The notes: generated by a model from the letters alone, not told the origin. A stretch of 15,058 nucleotides of DNA from CAZYWA01 sp964650975 [NCBI: uncultured bacterium] (GCA_964650975.1 CAZYWA010000117.1:2223-17280), one strand, 5' to 3'. Shown: positions 8,100-15,058, numbered from the stretch's first letter. Numbers and translations: made by a program.

Positions 8100-8177
8100 C
8101 GGAGCGCGAGAGACCGTCACCCCGCCGTTGGTTCCCGATCTGAACGCTGCATCTCGAGGGCAGCGACGATAGACCCC

Positions 8178-8196
8178 GCCGCAGCCTTGTTGCGGC
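8178..8196 (+). terminator. Hairpin downstream of the M28-like gene, possible terminator
   Basis: GCCGCA (8178-8183) pairs with TGCGGC (8191-8196) around a 7-nt loop. It lies 79 nt after the stop at 8099 in the 178-nt gap before the acyl-CoA dehydrogenase gene. There is no T-tract after it. A second small hairpin (CCGGC, loop CACG, GCCGG) follows near 8243-8256. Confidence 0.25.
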
Positions 8197-8277
8197 CGGC
8201 TCGGCGCGCGGCTAAACCCGCGGTCGACACGCGCGCGGCGCGACCGGCCACGGCCGGCGCGCACGGAGGTCCCACTC

Positions 8278-9438
8278 ATGGAGCGATTGCTTCGGTTCAG
8301 CGAGGAGCACGAGATCTTCCGCAACAGTTTCCGGAGCTGGCTCGAGAAGGAGGTCGTGCCGTTTCACGACCAGTGGGAAAAGGCGCGGCTGGTGCCGCGC
8401 TCGATCTGGAAACGAGCCGGCGAGTTGGGCTTTCTCGGACCGACGATCCCCGAGGAGTACGGCGGCGCCGGAGGCGATTTCCTCTACTCGGTGATCGAGA
8501 CCGAGGAGATCGAGCGGGTCCACGCCACCGGCCTCGGCGGCATCCCGCTCCAGAACGACATCATCTCGCCCTACATCCGCGAGCACGGCACGGAGGAACA
8601 AAAGCAGCGCTACCTGCCGGGGTGTGCTTCGGGCGACACGATCCTCGCCGTCGCGATGACCGAGCCCAACGCGGGCTCTGACCTCGCCGCCATCCAGTGC
8701 ACGGCGCTCAAGGACGGCGACCATTACGTCATCAACGGCCAGAAGACCTTCATCTCGAACGGCCAGCACTGCGATCTGATCGTGGTGGTCGCCAAGACCG
8801 ATCCGCGCGCCACGCCGGCGCACGCGGGGATCTCGCTGGTCCTGGTCGACGCCACGAACCCCGGCTTCAAGCGTGGCCGCAATCTGGAGAAGGTCGGCCT
8901 TCACGCCCAGGACACGAGCGAGATGTTCTTCGAGGATTGCCGGGTGCCACGTAGCGCGCTCCTCGGCACCGAGGAAGGGCGCGGCTTCTACCAGCTCATG
9001 CACGAGCTGCAGCAAGAGCGGCTGATCTGCGCGGTCGGCGCGCAAGCGGCCGCCGAGCTCGCGCTCAAGGAATCGGTCAAGTACTCGTGCGAACGGCGTG
9101 CGTTCGGGAAGCGCATCGCCGATTTCCAGCACAACTCGTTCAAGCTCGCCGAGATGGCGACCCAGGTCGAGCTCGGCCGCTGCTTCGTCGACCGATTGGT
9201 GACCGAGCACATGCAGGGAAAGCCGCTGCTCTCGGAAGTGTCGATGGCCAAGTACTGGATCACCGACATGCTGTGCCGCGTGGTCGACGACGGCGTGCAG
9301 CTCCACGGCGGCTACGGCTACATGCTCGAATACCCGATCGGAAAGATGTATCAGGACGTGCGCGTGCAGCGGATCTTCGCCGGTTCGAACGAGATCATGA
9401 AGCTGATCATCGCGCGCCAGCTGCTCGGGCGAGGCTGA
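8278..9438 (+). CDS. Acyl-CoA dehydrogenase (long-chain/isovaleryl-type catalytic Glu)
   Basis: FAD enzyme of 386 residues (family usually 380-400) that introduces the alpha-beta double bond in acyl-CoA, passing electrons to ETF. Visible are the N-terminal helical domain (PTIPEEYGGAGGDF, 55-68), the substrate/FAD signature ILAVAMTEPNAGSDLAAI (122-139), NGQKTFISNGQHCDLIVVVAK (153-173), FGKRIADFQHNSFKLAEM (276-293) and the C-terminal QLHGGYGYMLEYPIGKMYQDVRVQRIFAGSNEIM. The medium-chain-type base position (YEGT) reads FAGS. Glu247 in ELQQERL sits where long-chain and isovaleryl-CoA dehydrogenases carry their catalytic base. ATG 8278 has GGAGG at 8265-8269 with an eight-nt spacing. A poor promoter-like pair (TTGTTG near 8188, TAAACC near 8213) is upstream but unconvincing. 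Chain-length preference cannot be fixed from sequence alone. Confidence 0.95.
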   Translation: MERLLRFSEEHEIFRNSFRSWLEKEVVPFHDQWEKARLVPRSIWKRAGELGFLGPTIPEEYGGAGGDFLYSVIETEEIERVHATGLGGIPLQNDIISPYIREHGTEEQKQRYLPGCASGDTILAVAMTEPNAGSDLAAIQCTALKDGDHYVINGQKTFISNGQHCDLIVVVAKTDPRATPAHAGISLVLVDATNPGFKRGRNLEKVGLHAQDTSEMFFEDCRVPRSALLGTEEGRGFYQLMHELQQERLICAVGAQAAAELALKESVKYSCERRAFGKRIADFQHNSFKLAEMATQVELGRCFVDRLVTEHMQGKPLLSEVSMAKYWITDMLCRVVDDGVQLHGGYGYMLEYPIGKMYQDVRVQRIFAGSNEIMKLIIARQLLGRG

Positions 9439-9523
9439 CCGGGTGGTCCGCGTCCGTGGGCCGTGGGCTCGGTTCCCGGATCGCTGGTGACCGTGGTGGC
9501 GGGTCGATAGCGGGGGCCTGCTC

Positions 9524-11131
9524 GTGGCGCGTACCCGCTCCGTCGCGACGCTGAAGCAGCTGGCCCAGGCGGTCCGGGCCGCGAGGTTGGACCGGGCAGC
9601 GCTCGAGGACGCGTACGAGCGCGTGCTCCATTCGCGCCGGGACTTTCTGCGCGTCGCGGGGTTCGGCGGCGCGGCCGCGTGGCTCTCGGCGTGCGGCGGT
9701 AGCGGCGGTCCGGCGCCGGCGCGCGACGAGCGCGTGGTGATCGTGGGCGCCGGCATGGCGGGGCTGCACGCGGCCTACCGGCTCTCGCAGATGGGAGTGC
9801 GAGCCGCGGTGTTCGAGGGAGCAGGCCGCGTCGCCGGGCGGATGCACAGCGACACCACCACGTTCGGACCGCAGGTGGCCGAGCTGGGCGCTGAATTCAT
9901 CGACAGCGTTCACACCACGATCCGCGGTCTCGCCGCCGAGCTCGGGCTCACGGTCGACGACCTGCACCAGGACGCCCGCGGCGACGTGCCGCTTTTCTAC
10001 GTCGGCGGGCGGCGCGTGCAGCTCGACGAGCTGCTGCAAGGTGTCGTTCCGCTGGTGACGGCGGTCGACGCCGCGCTCGCGTCGCTCGACGACCCCGCGG
10101 CCACCATCAGCTACACGAACCCCAACGGCGCGGGCCCGATCGACGCACTCTCGGCGGCGGAGTGGCTCGACACGGCGCGGATCGGCGGCGATGTCCGCGC
10201 GGTGCTCGAGTCAGGGCTGATCGCGGAGTACGGGCTCGATCCAGACCAGCAGAGCGCTCTCGACGTGGTGCTCACGTTCGCGCCCGGCGAGGTCTCCGAC
10301 CAGCGCTGGCGGGTGCGCGGTGGCAACGATCAGATCCCCACGGCGCTCGCCGCCAGACTCGACCCGGCGCAGCTCGAGCTCGACGCGCGCCTCGAAGCGA
10401 TCCGCGAGCAGAGCGACGGCCGCTATCGGCTGTCGTTCGCGCGTGGCTCCGGGCGCCTCGACGTGACCGCCGACCACGTGGTGCTCGCGATCCCGTTCAC
10501 GCTGCTCCGTCAGGTGAAGCTCGACGTGCCGCTCAGCGACGTGAAGCGACGCGCGATCGACGAGCTTGGCTACGGCACCAACGCCAAGCTCGTGAGCGGT
10601 TACTCGGCGCGTCCCTGGAGCGCCGCGGGCGAGAACGGCACCGCCGTGACCGATCTCGACGCCGCGGTGATCTGGGACGCGACGCGCGGACAGCCGGGCA
10701 CGAGCGGCGTCCTCACCAGCTTCCGAGGCGGCCACCGCGGCGTCGATCTGGGGCGCGGCTCGACGGCCGATCAGCTGCGCGGATTTCTGGCCGAGGTGGA
10801 GCAAGTCTTCCCCGGCGTCTCCGCGCGGTCGACCGGGGCCGCGGTGCGCTTCCACTGGCCGTCGTATCCGTTCACCAAGGGCAGCTACTCGGCCTACAAG
10901 GTGGGGCAGTACACCTCGATCGCCGGCGCCGAGATCGAGCGCGCCGGCAATCTCCACTTCTGTGGCGAGCACACCAGCCGGGCCTTCCAGGGCTTCATGG
11001 AGGGCGCTGCGGAGACCGGCGCCGCCGCCGCGGCGGAAGTGGCGGCCGATCTGGGGATCGCTCGCGCTACCGGCCCTGGCGGAAGCACGAGCTCCCAGCA
11101 ACGTAGAGGTATCTGCTTCGAAAGCAGGTAG
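9524..11131 (+). CDS. Tat-exported FAD-dependent amine oxidase (flavin monoamine oxidase family)
   Basis: The 535-residue product has a twin-arginine motif SRRDFL (37-42), a hydrophobic stretch and LSAC ending at Cys57. That indicates Tat export of a folded flavoprotein followed by lipid anchoring. The n-region before the Arg pair is unusually long (36 residues). The mature part begins with a Rossmann FAD motif, VVIVGAGMAGLHAAYRL (GxGxxG at 75-80) with Glu98 for the ribose, and GRVAGRM. It ends with NLHFCGEHTSRAFQGFMEGAAETG (FCGEH at 479-483), the FAD-binding C-terminal signature of amine oxidases. Relatives deaminate amines, polyamines or amino acids oxidatively; the substrate is open. Start GTG 9524 has a weak G-rich site (9512-9516). 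The last about 20 residues look like read-through sequence and hold a hairpin at DNA level. Confidence 0.9.
   Translation: MARTRSVATLKQLAQAVRAARLDRAALEDAYERVLHSRRDFLRVAGFGGAAAWLSACGGSGGPAPARDERVVIVGAGMAGLHAAYRLSQMGVRAAVFEGAGRVAGRMHSDTTTFGPQVAELGAEFIDSVHTTIRGLAAELGLTVDDLHQDARGDVPLFYVGGRRVQLDELLQGVVPLVTAVDAALASLDDPAATISYTNPNGAGPIDALSAAEWLDTARIGGDVRAVLESGLIAEYGLDPDQQSALDVVLTFAPGEVSDQRWRVRGGNDQIPTALAARLDPAQLELDARLEAIREQSDGRYRLSFARGSGRLDVTADHVVLAIPFTLLRQVKLDVPLSDVKRRAIDELGYGTNAKLVSGYSARPWSAAGENGTAVTDLDAAVIWDATRGQPGTSGVLTSFRGGHRGVDLGRGSTADQLRGFLAEVEQVFPGVSARSTGAAVRFHWPSYPFTKGSYSAYKVGQYTSIAGAEIERAGNLHFCGEHTSRAFQGFMEGAAETGAAAAAEVAADLGIARATGPGGSTSSQQRRGICFESR
11113..11127 (+). terminator. Hairpin at the very end of the amine oxidase gene, flanked by a direct repeat
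   Basis: CTGCTT (11113-11118) pairs with AAGCAG (11122-11127) around CGA, just before the stop at 11129-11131. GTAGAGG occurs on both sides (11103-11109 and 11128-11134). No T-tract follows. It could be a transcript-end structure or a small duplication scar. Confidence 0.3.
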
Positions 11132-11440
11132 AGGCTCGAGCTTCCGATCGGCCGCGAGGCGGCGCGATATCAGCGAATTGTCACTCTGGTCACCTCGGGA
11201 TGCGCGCGCGACGGTCCTACGGCCGGAGACAAAGGCCACCGGGCCGCACGGGCTGGCGGTAGCGTCTCGGTTCGCTCGTCCGGGCCGCCACGCTTCCAGG
11301 GCAGGGCCCCGAATTTGCAAATTCGTGCGTCGCGGCGACCGCAATGGGGCGTGTTGCCGCGGAAAACCAGCCATCGTCGAGGGCCGACCTGTCGGCTCGT
11401 TGACGGCATTCGGGGGGCGTCTGACGGACCGACGATCGTC
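11132..11440. other. 309-nt intergenic region before the kinase gene
   Basis: No gene is supported here. The frame of the kinase gene is open back to about 11315, but that extension lacks coding character. The notable content is the A/T-rich perfect palindrome at 11310-11325 and a 10-nt palindrome GACGATCGTC (11431-11440) immediately before the kinase start. I see no convincing -35/-10 pair. Confidence 0.6.
11310..11325. promoter_or_regulatory. Perfect 16-bp palindrome, candidate operator
   Basis: CGAATTTGCAAATTCG is fully self-complementary and stands out as A/T-rich in a G/C-rich intergenic region, 116 nt before the kinase ATG. That size and symmetry suit a dimeric helix-turn-helix repressor or activator. 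The TTGCAA inside it could overlap a -35 box, but no good -10 follows. The cognate regulator is not in the window. Confidence 0.45.
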
Positions 11441-13282
11441 ATGAACCACGAGGGCGAAGCCCGCAGACTCGGAAACCAGAGCGACCGCCTGCGGACGGCG
11501 CTCTTGCTGCGGGGCTCCGGCCGCTACGAGCTGGCCGCCACCGAGTTCCAGGCCGCCAAGGACTACGCATCCGCGGCGAGCTGCTTCGAGCAGGCCGGCG
11601 ACTACGAGCAGGCCGCGATCAACTACCTGCGCGCGGGCGACCACGCCCAGGCGGGGAACGCCTATCGGGTCGCGGGAAACCCGGTCCGCGCGGCGCGGAT
11701 GTACGAACGCGCCGGCAATTTCGCGTTCGCGTCACAGCTCTTTCGCGAAGCGGGTGAGTACGGGAACGCCGCGCGGTGCTACCAGCACCTCGGCCAGGCG
11801 AGCGCGGCCGGCGAGATGTACGAGCGCGCCGGGCAGCCCCTCGCGGCCGCGGAGTGCTTCTTCGACGCGCGACTCTACAGCCGCGCCGCCCGCGGTTTCG
11901 AGGAGGCCGCCGCGTGGGCGCGGGCCGCGGACGCGTGGACGCAAGCCGGCGATCGCCCGCGCGCCGCCGCGGCGAGCCGCCGCGTCACCGATCGCGCCCC
12001 GGCCGTGAAGCCGGCGCCGCCCGCGAGCGGTACGCCCGGCTCGGGGCTGGCGCTGCTTCGCGAGGCCACCTCCCGCGATCGCGACGCGACCCGCGCGCTC
12101 TTCACGCAGCTCGCCCATCGCGGTTACCTGACCGCCGCCGACGAACGGACCATCGAGCGCTTCGAGCGGTCTCCGATCACTCCCGAGGCGTTGCCGGTCT
12201 TCCTCGTGCTGGTGAGCGTGTATCGCTCCTGCGGCCTCGACGACCGCTGCCGGCGTCTGTGTGATCTGATCCGCGAGGAAGCGGCCGGCACGCCCGATCT
12301 GGAGCGGGCGATCGCGGAGGCGTCGGTACCCGGCACGCGGCTGCCGACGCCGCCTCCCGTGCCGCGCGCCGCGCTCCGCCACGAGCCGGCGCGGCGGCCG
12401 ACTCCGTCGTTCGCGGCCGTGGCGGGCGACGCTCCTCCCGAGGCACCGCTCACGGTCTCGGAGATCCGAGAGGGCGAGCTCTTCGACGGCCGCTACCGGG
12501 TGCTTCGCAAGCTCGGCGCCGGAGCGATCGGTGCCGTCTTCATGGCGCGCGACGAGCGCCTCGACGAAACCGTGGCCCTCAAGGTGCTGAAGCCCATGAA
12601 GGACGTGGGCGACGACGTGGTGGGCCGCTTCAAGCAGGAAATCAAGATCACCCGGCGCATCGTCCACCCGGGAGTGGTGCGTACCTACGACTTCGGCGAG
12701 TGCGGCTCGCTGCCCTACCTGTCGATGGAATACGTCGACGGCAGCGACCTGCGCTCGGCGCTGCGCGAGGTGGGGCGGTTCAGCGTGCGGGACGGTGTCC
12801 GCATCGTGCGCGCGGTGTGCGCCGCGCTCGAGGCCGCGCACCGCCTCGACGTGGTGCATCGCGACATCAAGCCCGAGAACATCCTGCTCGACAGCCAGGG
12901 CCAGGTGAAGCTGATCGATTTCGGGATCGCCAAGTTCAAGGACGCAGTGAGCGCCGCGCTCACCGAGACCTCGATCGGCACGCCCGAGTACCTGTCGCCC
13001 GAGATGGCGCTCGGCCATCCGGTCGACCGCCACACCGACATCTACTCGGTGGGCGTGGTCATGTACGAGATCTTCTGCGGCACCACGCCGTTTCGCGGCG
13101 GCAGCCTGGTGAACCTGCTCACCCGTCAGGTGATCGAGACGCCGCGCGCGCCCCGCGAGCTGGTCCCGGAGCTGCCGCTCGAGCTGGAAGCGACGATCCT
13201 GCGCGCGCTCGAGAAGGAGCCCGAGCACCGCCAGGACACGACCGCCGAGGTGGCGGCCGAGCTGGCGCTCCTCGAGGGCTGA
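11441..13282 (+). CDS. Ser/Thr protein kinase with N-terminal tandem 13-residue helical repeats
   Basis: From ATG 11441 the product has 613 residues. Residues 28-183 consist of twelve consecutive 13-residue units, consensus [D/N]-Y-x-x-A-A-x-x-[Y/F]-x-x-A-G, a TPR-like helical array likely to bind partners. A linker and a helical segment (about 200-345) follow, ending in Pro-rich sequence. The Hanks-type kinase domain (about 351-612) is complete: P-loop LGAGAIGAV (358-366), Lys381 in VALK, Glu400, HRDIKPEN (473-480) with Asp475, DFG (493-495) and GTPEYLSPE (513-521). It has the HRD Arg typical of activation-loop-regulated kinases. There is no transmembrane segment, so the kinase is probably cytosolic. 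No Shine-Dalgarno sequence precedes the ATG; a 10-nt palindrome directly abuts it. It converges with the next gene across a 10-nt gap. Targets are unknown. Confidence 0.93.
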   Translation: MNHEGEARRLGNQSDRLRTALLLRGSGRYELAATEFQAAKDYASAASCFEQAGDYEQAAINYLRAGDHAQAGNAYRVAGNPVRAARMYERAGNFAFASQLFREAGEYGNAARCYQHLGQASAAGEMYERAGQPLAAAECFFDARLYSRAARGFEEAAAWARAADAWTQAGDRPRAAAASRRVTDRAPAVKPAPPASGTPGSGLALLREATSRDRDATRALFTQLAHRGYLTAADERTIERFERSPITPEALPVFLVLVSVYRSCGLDDRCRRLCDLIREEAAGTPDLERAIAEASVPGTRLPTPPPVPRAALRHEPARRPTPSFAAVAGDAPPEAPLTVSEIREGELFDGRYRVLRKLGAGAIGAVFMARDERLDETVALKVLKPMKDVGDDVVGRFKQEIKITRRIVHPGVVRTYDFGECGSLPYLSMEYVDGSDLRSALREVGRFSVRDGVRIVRAVCAALEAAHRLDVVHRDIKPENILLDSQGQVKLIDFGIAKFKDAVSAALTETSIGTPEYLSPEMALGHPVDRHTDIYSVGVVMYEIFCGTTPFRGGSLVNLLTRQVIETPRAPRELVPELPLELEATILRALEKEPEHRQDTTAEVAAELALLEG

Positions 13283-13292
13283 CCGTCCGCCG

Positions 13293-13637
13293 TCAGGTGG
13301 CGCCGCTCGCGCGGAGCCGTCGCTCACGCATCAGCAGGAAGAGCGGGCACGCGACGCCGAACGCCACGAGGAAGAGGATCACGACGTACGCCCATGCGTG
13401 GCGCATGCGCAGCCGCCGCGCTTCCGCGACCATCCAGATCAGGAACGCCATCGAGCCGGCGGTGAGATCGCTGGTGAGAGAAGACGCCGCGTCGTTGGCG
13501 AAGCCACCGGCGATGAAGGCACCGACTCCCGCGTGTGGGCCCGCGGCCATCATGAAGCGGACGTTGAAGAAAAACGTGACCGCGAGCGCCACCGCGGCGA
13601 TCACCGCATAGGCCCACATCCGAGGGGTGAGGTTCAT
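13293..13637 (-). CDS. DUF2834 family small membrane protein
   Basis: The 114-residue protein has three hydrophobic segments (about 7-31, 60-71, 81-102). It matches the DUF2834 pattern: an N-terminal helix ending FFFNVRFMM, GAFIAGGFANDAASSLTSDL, then AFLIWMVAEARRLRMRHAW and VAFGVACPLFLLMRERRL. Function is unknown; it should be in the inner membrane. ATG at 13637 is preceded by AAGGA about eight nt away. It lies 61 nt downstream of the SDR on the same strand, so co-transcription is likely, with a hairpin between them. It ends 10 nt from the convergent kinase stop. Confidence 0.88.
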   Translation of the reverse strand: MNLTPRMWAYAVIAAVALAVTFFFNVRFMMAAGPHAGVGAFIAGGFANDAASSLTSDLTAGSMAFLIWMVAEARRLRMRHAWAYVVILFLVAFGVACPLFLLMRERRLRASGAT

Positions 13638-13672
13638 CGGGTTTTCCTTCCGTTCGTCCCGCGCAAACGCTC

Positions 13673-13692
13673 GCGCGCGAGGGACCGCGCGC
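13673..13692 (-). repeat. Hairpin sharing the loop of the REP-like elements
   Basis: On the plus strand stem GCGCGC (13673-13678) and GCGCGC (13687-13692) enclose GAGGGACC, the same eight-nt loop as the right arm of the 76-bp elements, but with a different, still fully paired stem and without the GGAG foot. In the sense of the minus-strand genes it starts six nt after the SDR stop, so it may act as a transcript-end structure. Relationship to the repeat family is tentative. Confidence 0.4.
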
Positions 13693-13698
13693 TTTCTT

Positions 13699-14598
13699 TC
13701 AGCTCTTCTCGGGCGGCTTGGGCTGGATCCCCCCGTACCACGGGTAAGGTTTTTTCTGTATGCCGAGCGGCTCCAGCCGGTTGCCGAGATGGTTCTTGAA
13801 GTAGCGGCGGATGTCGTCGAGCGACCAGCCGCCCGGCTTCACCATGCCGTGGGCGTACTGCGGCTGGGCGAGCAGCATGAGCCGGTCGGCGCCGGTGCCG
13901 AACACCTGGCCCGAGATGTAGCTCGCCTCGTCGCTGCACAGATAAACGAGCATCGGGCCGTTGAGCTCCGGATCGATGAACGGCATCGGGCGTTCCTTGC
14001 CGTCGGGACCCTTGAACGTGGCGGAGAGGCGCGTGGTGCCGGCGGGCGAGATCGCGTTCACGCGGATGCCGTAGCGGGCGAGCTCCATCGCCATCGTGTA
14101 GGTCATCGAGGCGATGGCGCCCTTCGCGGCCGCGTAGTTGGTTTGCCCGAAGTTCCCGAAGTGGGCGGCCGAGGTGGTGGTGACGAGCACGCCGCCGGTG
14201 CCGCGCTCCGCCATCTCGCGCGCCGCGGCCTGGCAGGTGTGGAAGGTGCCCATCACGTGCACCGTCCACACCGCGGTGAACTCGTCCTCGGTCATCTTGA
14301 GGAACGTCTTGTCGCGCGCGATGCCGGCGTTGGCGACCGCGATGTCGAGCTTGCCGAACGCGGTGAGGCACGCGCCCACCAGCGCCTGGGCGCCGTCCGC
14401 AGTCGAGATGTCCGAGGTGTTCGGGAACGCTTTGCCGCCGCGGCCGATCACCTCGTCGGCCACGCGCTTGGCCTCGTCGCCGTCGACGTCGTTCACGACC
14501 ACGGCGGCTCCCGCCGCGGCGAGCTGGAGCACGTGTGCGCGGCCGATTCCGCGTCCCGCACCGGTGACGACGGCGGCCTTACCTTCCAGAACGGTCAT
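13699..14598 (-). CDS. Short-chain dehydrogenase/reductase (SDR), probable NAD-type
   Basis: The classical SDR fold has 299 residues: the dinucleotide motif TGAGRGIG (12-19), VVVND with Asp37 at the end of strand two (favouring NAD(H) over NADP(H)), VANAG (88-92), and the catalytic Ser143, Tyr155 and Lys159 (TTTSAAHFG, NYAAAK). ISPAG (183-187) follows. A tail of about 50 residues past the usual end (GWSLDDIRRYFKNHLGN..) resembles the extension in multifunctional-enzyme-like 3-hydroxyacyl-CoA or hydroxysteroid SDRs. Start ATG 14598 is set by AGAGGA about six nt upstream; the open frame further upstream only reads through the repeat element. With the CoA-transferase gene upstream on the same strand, a role in acyl-CoA or steroid-like catabolism is plausible but inferred. 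Confidence 0.92.
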   Translation of the reverse strand: MTVLEGKAAVVTGAGRGIGRAHVLQLAAAGAAVVVNDVDGDEAKRVADEVIGRGGKAFPNTSDISTADGAQALVGACLTAFGKLDIAVANAGIARDKTFLKMTEDEFTAVWTVHVMGTFHTCQAAAREMAERGTGGVLVTTTSAAHFGNFGQTNYAAAKGAIASMTYTMAMELARYGIRVNAISPAGTTRLSATFKGPDGKERPMPFIDPELNGPMLVYLCSDEASYISGQVFGTGADRLMLLAQPQYAHGMVKPGGWSLDDIRRYFKNHLGNRLEPLGIQKKPYPWYGGIQPKPPEKS

Positions 14599-14636
14599 GA
14601 GAGATCCTCTTTCTCGTCGAGCACCATCGATGGGTC

Positions 14637-14712
14637 GGAGGGACGCGGTCCCTCGCGTCCGCAGCGATCGGTCTGGTTGCGACGCTGCGGCTGCGAGGGA
14701 CCGCAGCCCTCC
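14637..14712 (-). repeat. 76-bp bipartite inverted element (REPIN-like), copy B
   Basis: In plus-strand coordinates the left arm 14637-14660 is a GGAG foot plus stem GGACGC / GCGTCC around GGTCCCTC. The right arm 14689-14712 is stem GGCTGC / GCAGCC around GAGGGACC, then CTCC. Both arms equal those of the copy at 3721-3796 at all 24 positions; the 28-nt spacer (14661-14688) differs at 9 positions. It lies between the CoA-transferase stop and the SDR start and begins 28 nt after that stop in transcript sense. Relative to local transcription it is inserted in the opposite orientation to the other copy. Confidence 0.85.
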
Positions 14713-14740
14713 CAAAACGGAGCGGCGGGCACTCGGGGGA

Positions 14741-15058
14741 TCATTTCAGATTGTCCAGCTCGCGCAGGATCGATTCGGTGTGCTCGCCGAGGCGCGGGGC
14801 GAGCGAAGCCAGACGCGCTCGCTCGGCGCCGAAGCGCGCGACGGGACCGGGAATGCGGATCGCCCCGTCGCGCAGATCGGAGCGCTCTTCGAGCAGCGCG
14901 TTGGCGGCGAGCTGCGGATCGAGGTGCAGGCGCTCGGGTGGCACCACGCCGCCGCACGCGACGCCTTCGGCTTCGAGGCGCGTGCACAGCTCGGCCGTGG
15001 AGCGCGTCGCCGTCGCATCGTCGAGGAGCTCCGCAAGTGCGTCGGTGTGGGTGAGCCG
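14741..15058 (-). CDS. CaiB/BaiF family CoA-transferase, C-terminal part
   Basis: The frame is open from the window end to TGA at 14741-14743, giving 105 residues of the C-terminus. ALAELLDDATATRSTAELCTRLEAEGVACGGVVPPERLHLDPQLAAN is the family's late region, where the enzyme begins to wrap around its partner subunit. It is followed by IRIPGPVARFG and the closing APRLGEHTESILRELDNL, a strongly diagnostic ending of family III CoA-transferases. These move CoA between carboxylic acids; the catalytic Asp lies in the part outside the window, so activity cannot be checked. It is the first of three minus-strand genes (CoA-transferase, SDR, DUF2834), separated from the SDR by 142 nt that contain the repeat element. 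Confidence 0.88.
   Translation of the reverse strand, partial: RLTHTDALAELLDDATATRSTAELCTRLEAEGVACGGVVPPERLHLDPQLAANALLEERSDLRDGAIRIPGPVARFGAERARLASLAPRLGEHTESILRELDNLK

Noticed and set aside
11180-11193. GTCAC direct repeat spaced by four nt, and a nearby sigma-54-like GG...GC
   Set aside because: The repeat is only five nt per half, and the GG-GC spacing is 12 rather than 10, so neither is convincing.
14599-14715. N-terminal extension of the SDR reading through the repeat (open frame from 14715)
   Set aside because: The extension only translates the 76-bp element; ATG 14598 has a ribosome-binding site and directly starts the SDR fold.

Overview
The window is uniformly GC-rich, gene-dense bacterial DNA with strong G/C preference at third codon positions. 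No rRNA, tRNA, CRISPR array, transposase or phage gene is visible. The gene mix is an F420-type luciferase-like oxidoreductase, a long-chain-type acyl-CoA dehydrogenase, a CaiB/BaiF CoA-transferase, an NAD-type SDR, a DUF2834 membrane protein, a sorbosone-dehydrogenase-like protein, a GGDEF protein and a Ser/Thr kinase with helical repeats. This would suit an environmental Myxococcota / 'Deltaproteobacteria' / Binatota-like genome. That placement is an inference from gene content; the sequence has no phylogenetic marker.

Layout. Positions 3-551 (+) hold the C-terminal part of a sorbosone-dehydrogenase-like beta-propeller protein, convergent with a diguanylate cyclase at 589-1416 (-). Positions 1647-2110 hold a decayed plus-strand gene whose readable part resembles a PlsC-type acyltransferase. 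Then comes a plus-strand series: a periplasmic or lipoprotein-type HtrA-like serine protease without PDZ domain (2151-3695), a stand-alone SPASM-like cysteine protein (3882-4280), a membrane protein with a beta-propeller-like domain overlapping it by 4 nt (4277-5836), the F420-type oxidoreductase (5890-6894), a metal-ligand-poor M28-like protein (6933-8099), an acyl-CoA dehydrogenase (8278-9438), a Tat-exported FAD amine oxidase (9524-11131) and a kinase with twelve 13-residue repeats (11441-13282). Convergent to these on the minus strand are a CoA-transferase (partial, 14741-15058), an SDR (13699-14598) and a DUF2834 protein (13293-13637), which may form one transcription unit.

The most interesting structure lies between the genes. 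Two 76-bp elements (3721-3796 and 14637-14712) have identical 24-nt arms and a diverged 28-nt spacer. Each arm is a GGAG foot plus a small hairpin, and the loops of the two hairpins are perfectly complementary to each other. A single-arm relative lies at 5853-5877, directly against the Shine-Dalgarno sequence of the F420-type gene, and a looser relative lies at 13673-13692. All four begin within 30 nt downstream of a stop codon. This is the architecture of a REPIN (paired REP elements), and no mobilising RAYT transposase is present in the window.

Functionally, the oxidoreductase, acyl-CoA dehydrogenase, SDR and CoA-transferase suggest acyl-CoA or lipid/steroid-like catabolism, but they are on two strands and need not form one pathway. 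The other genes look like ordinary signalling and envelope functions.
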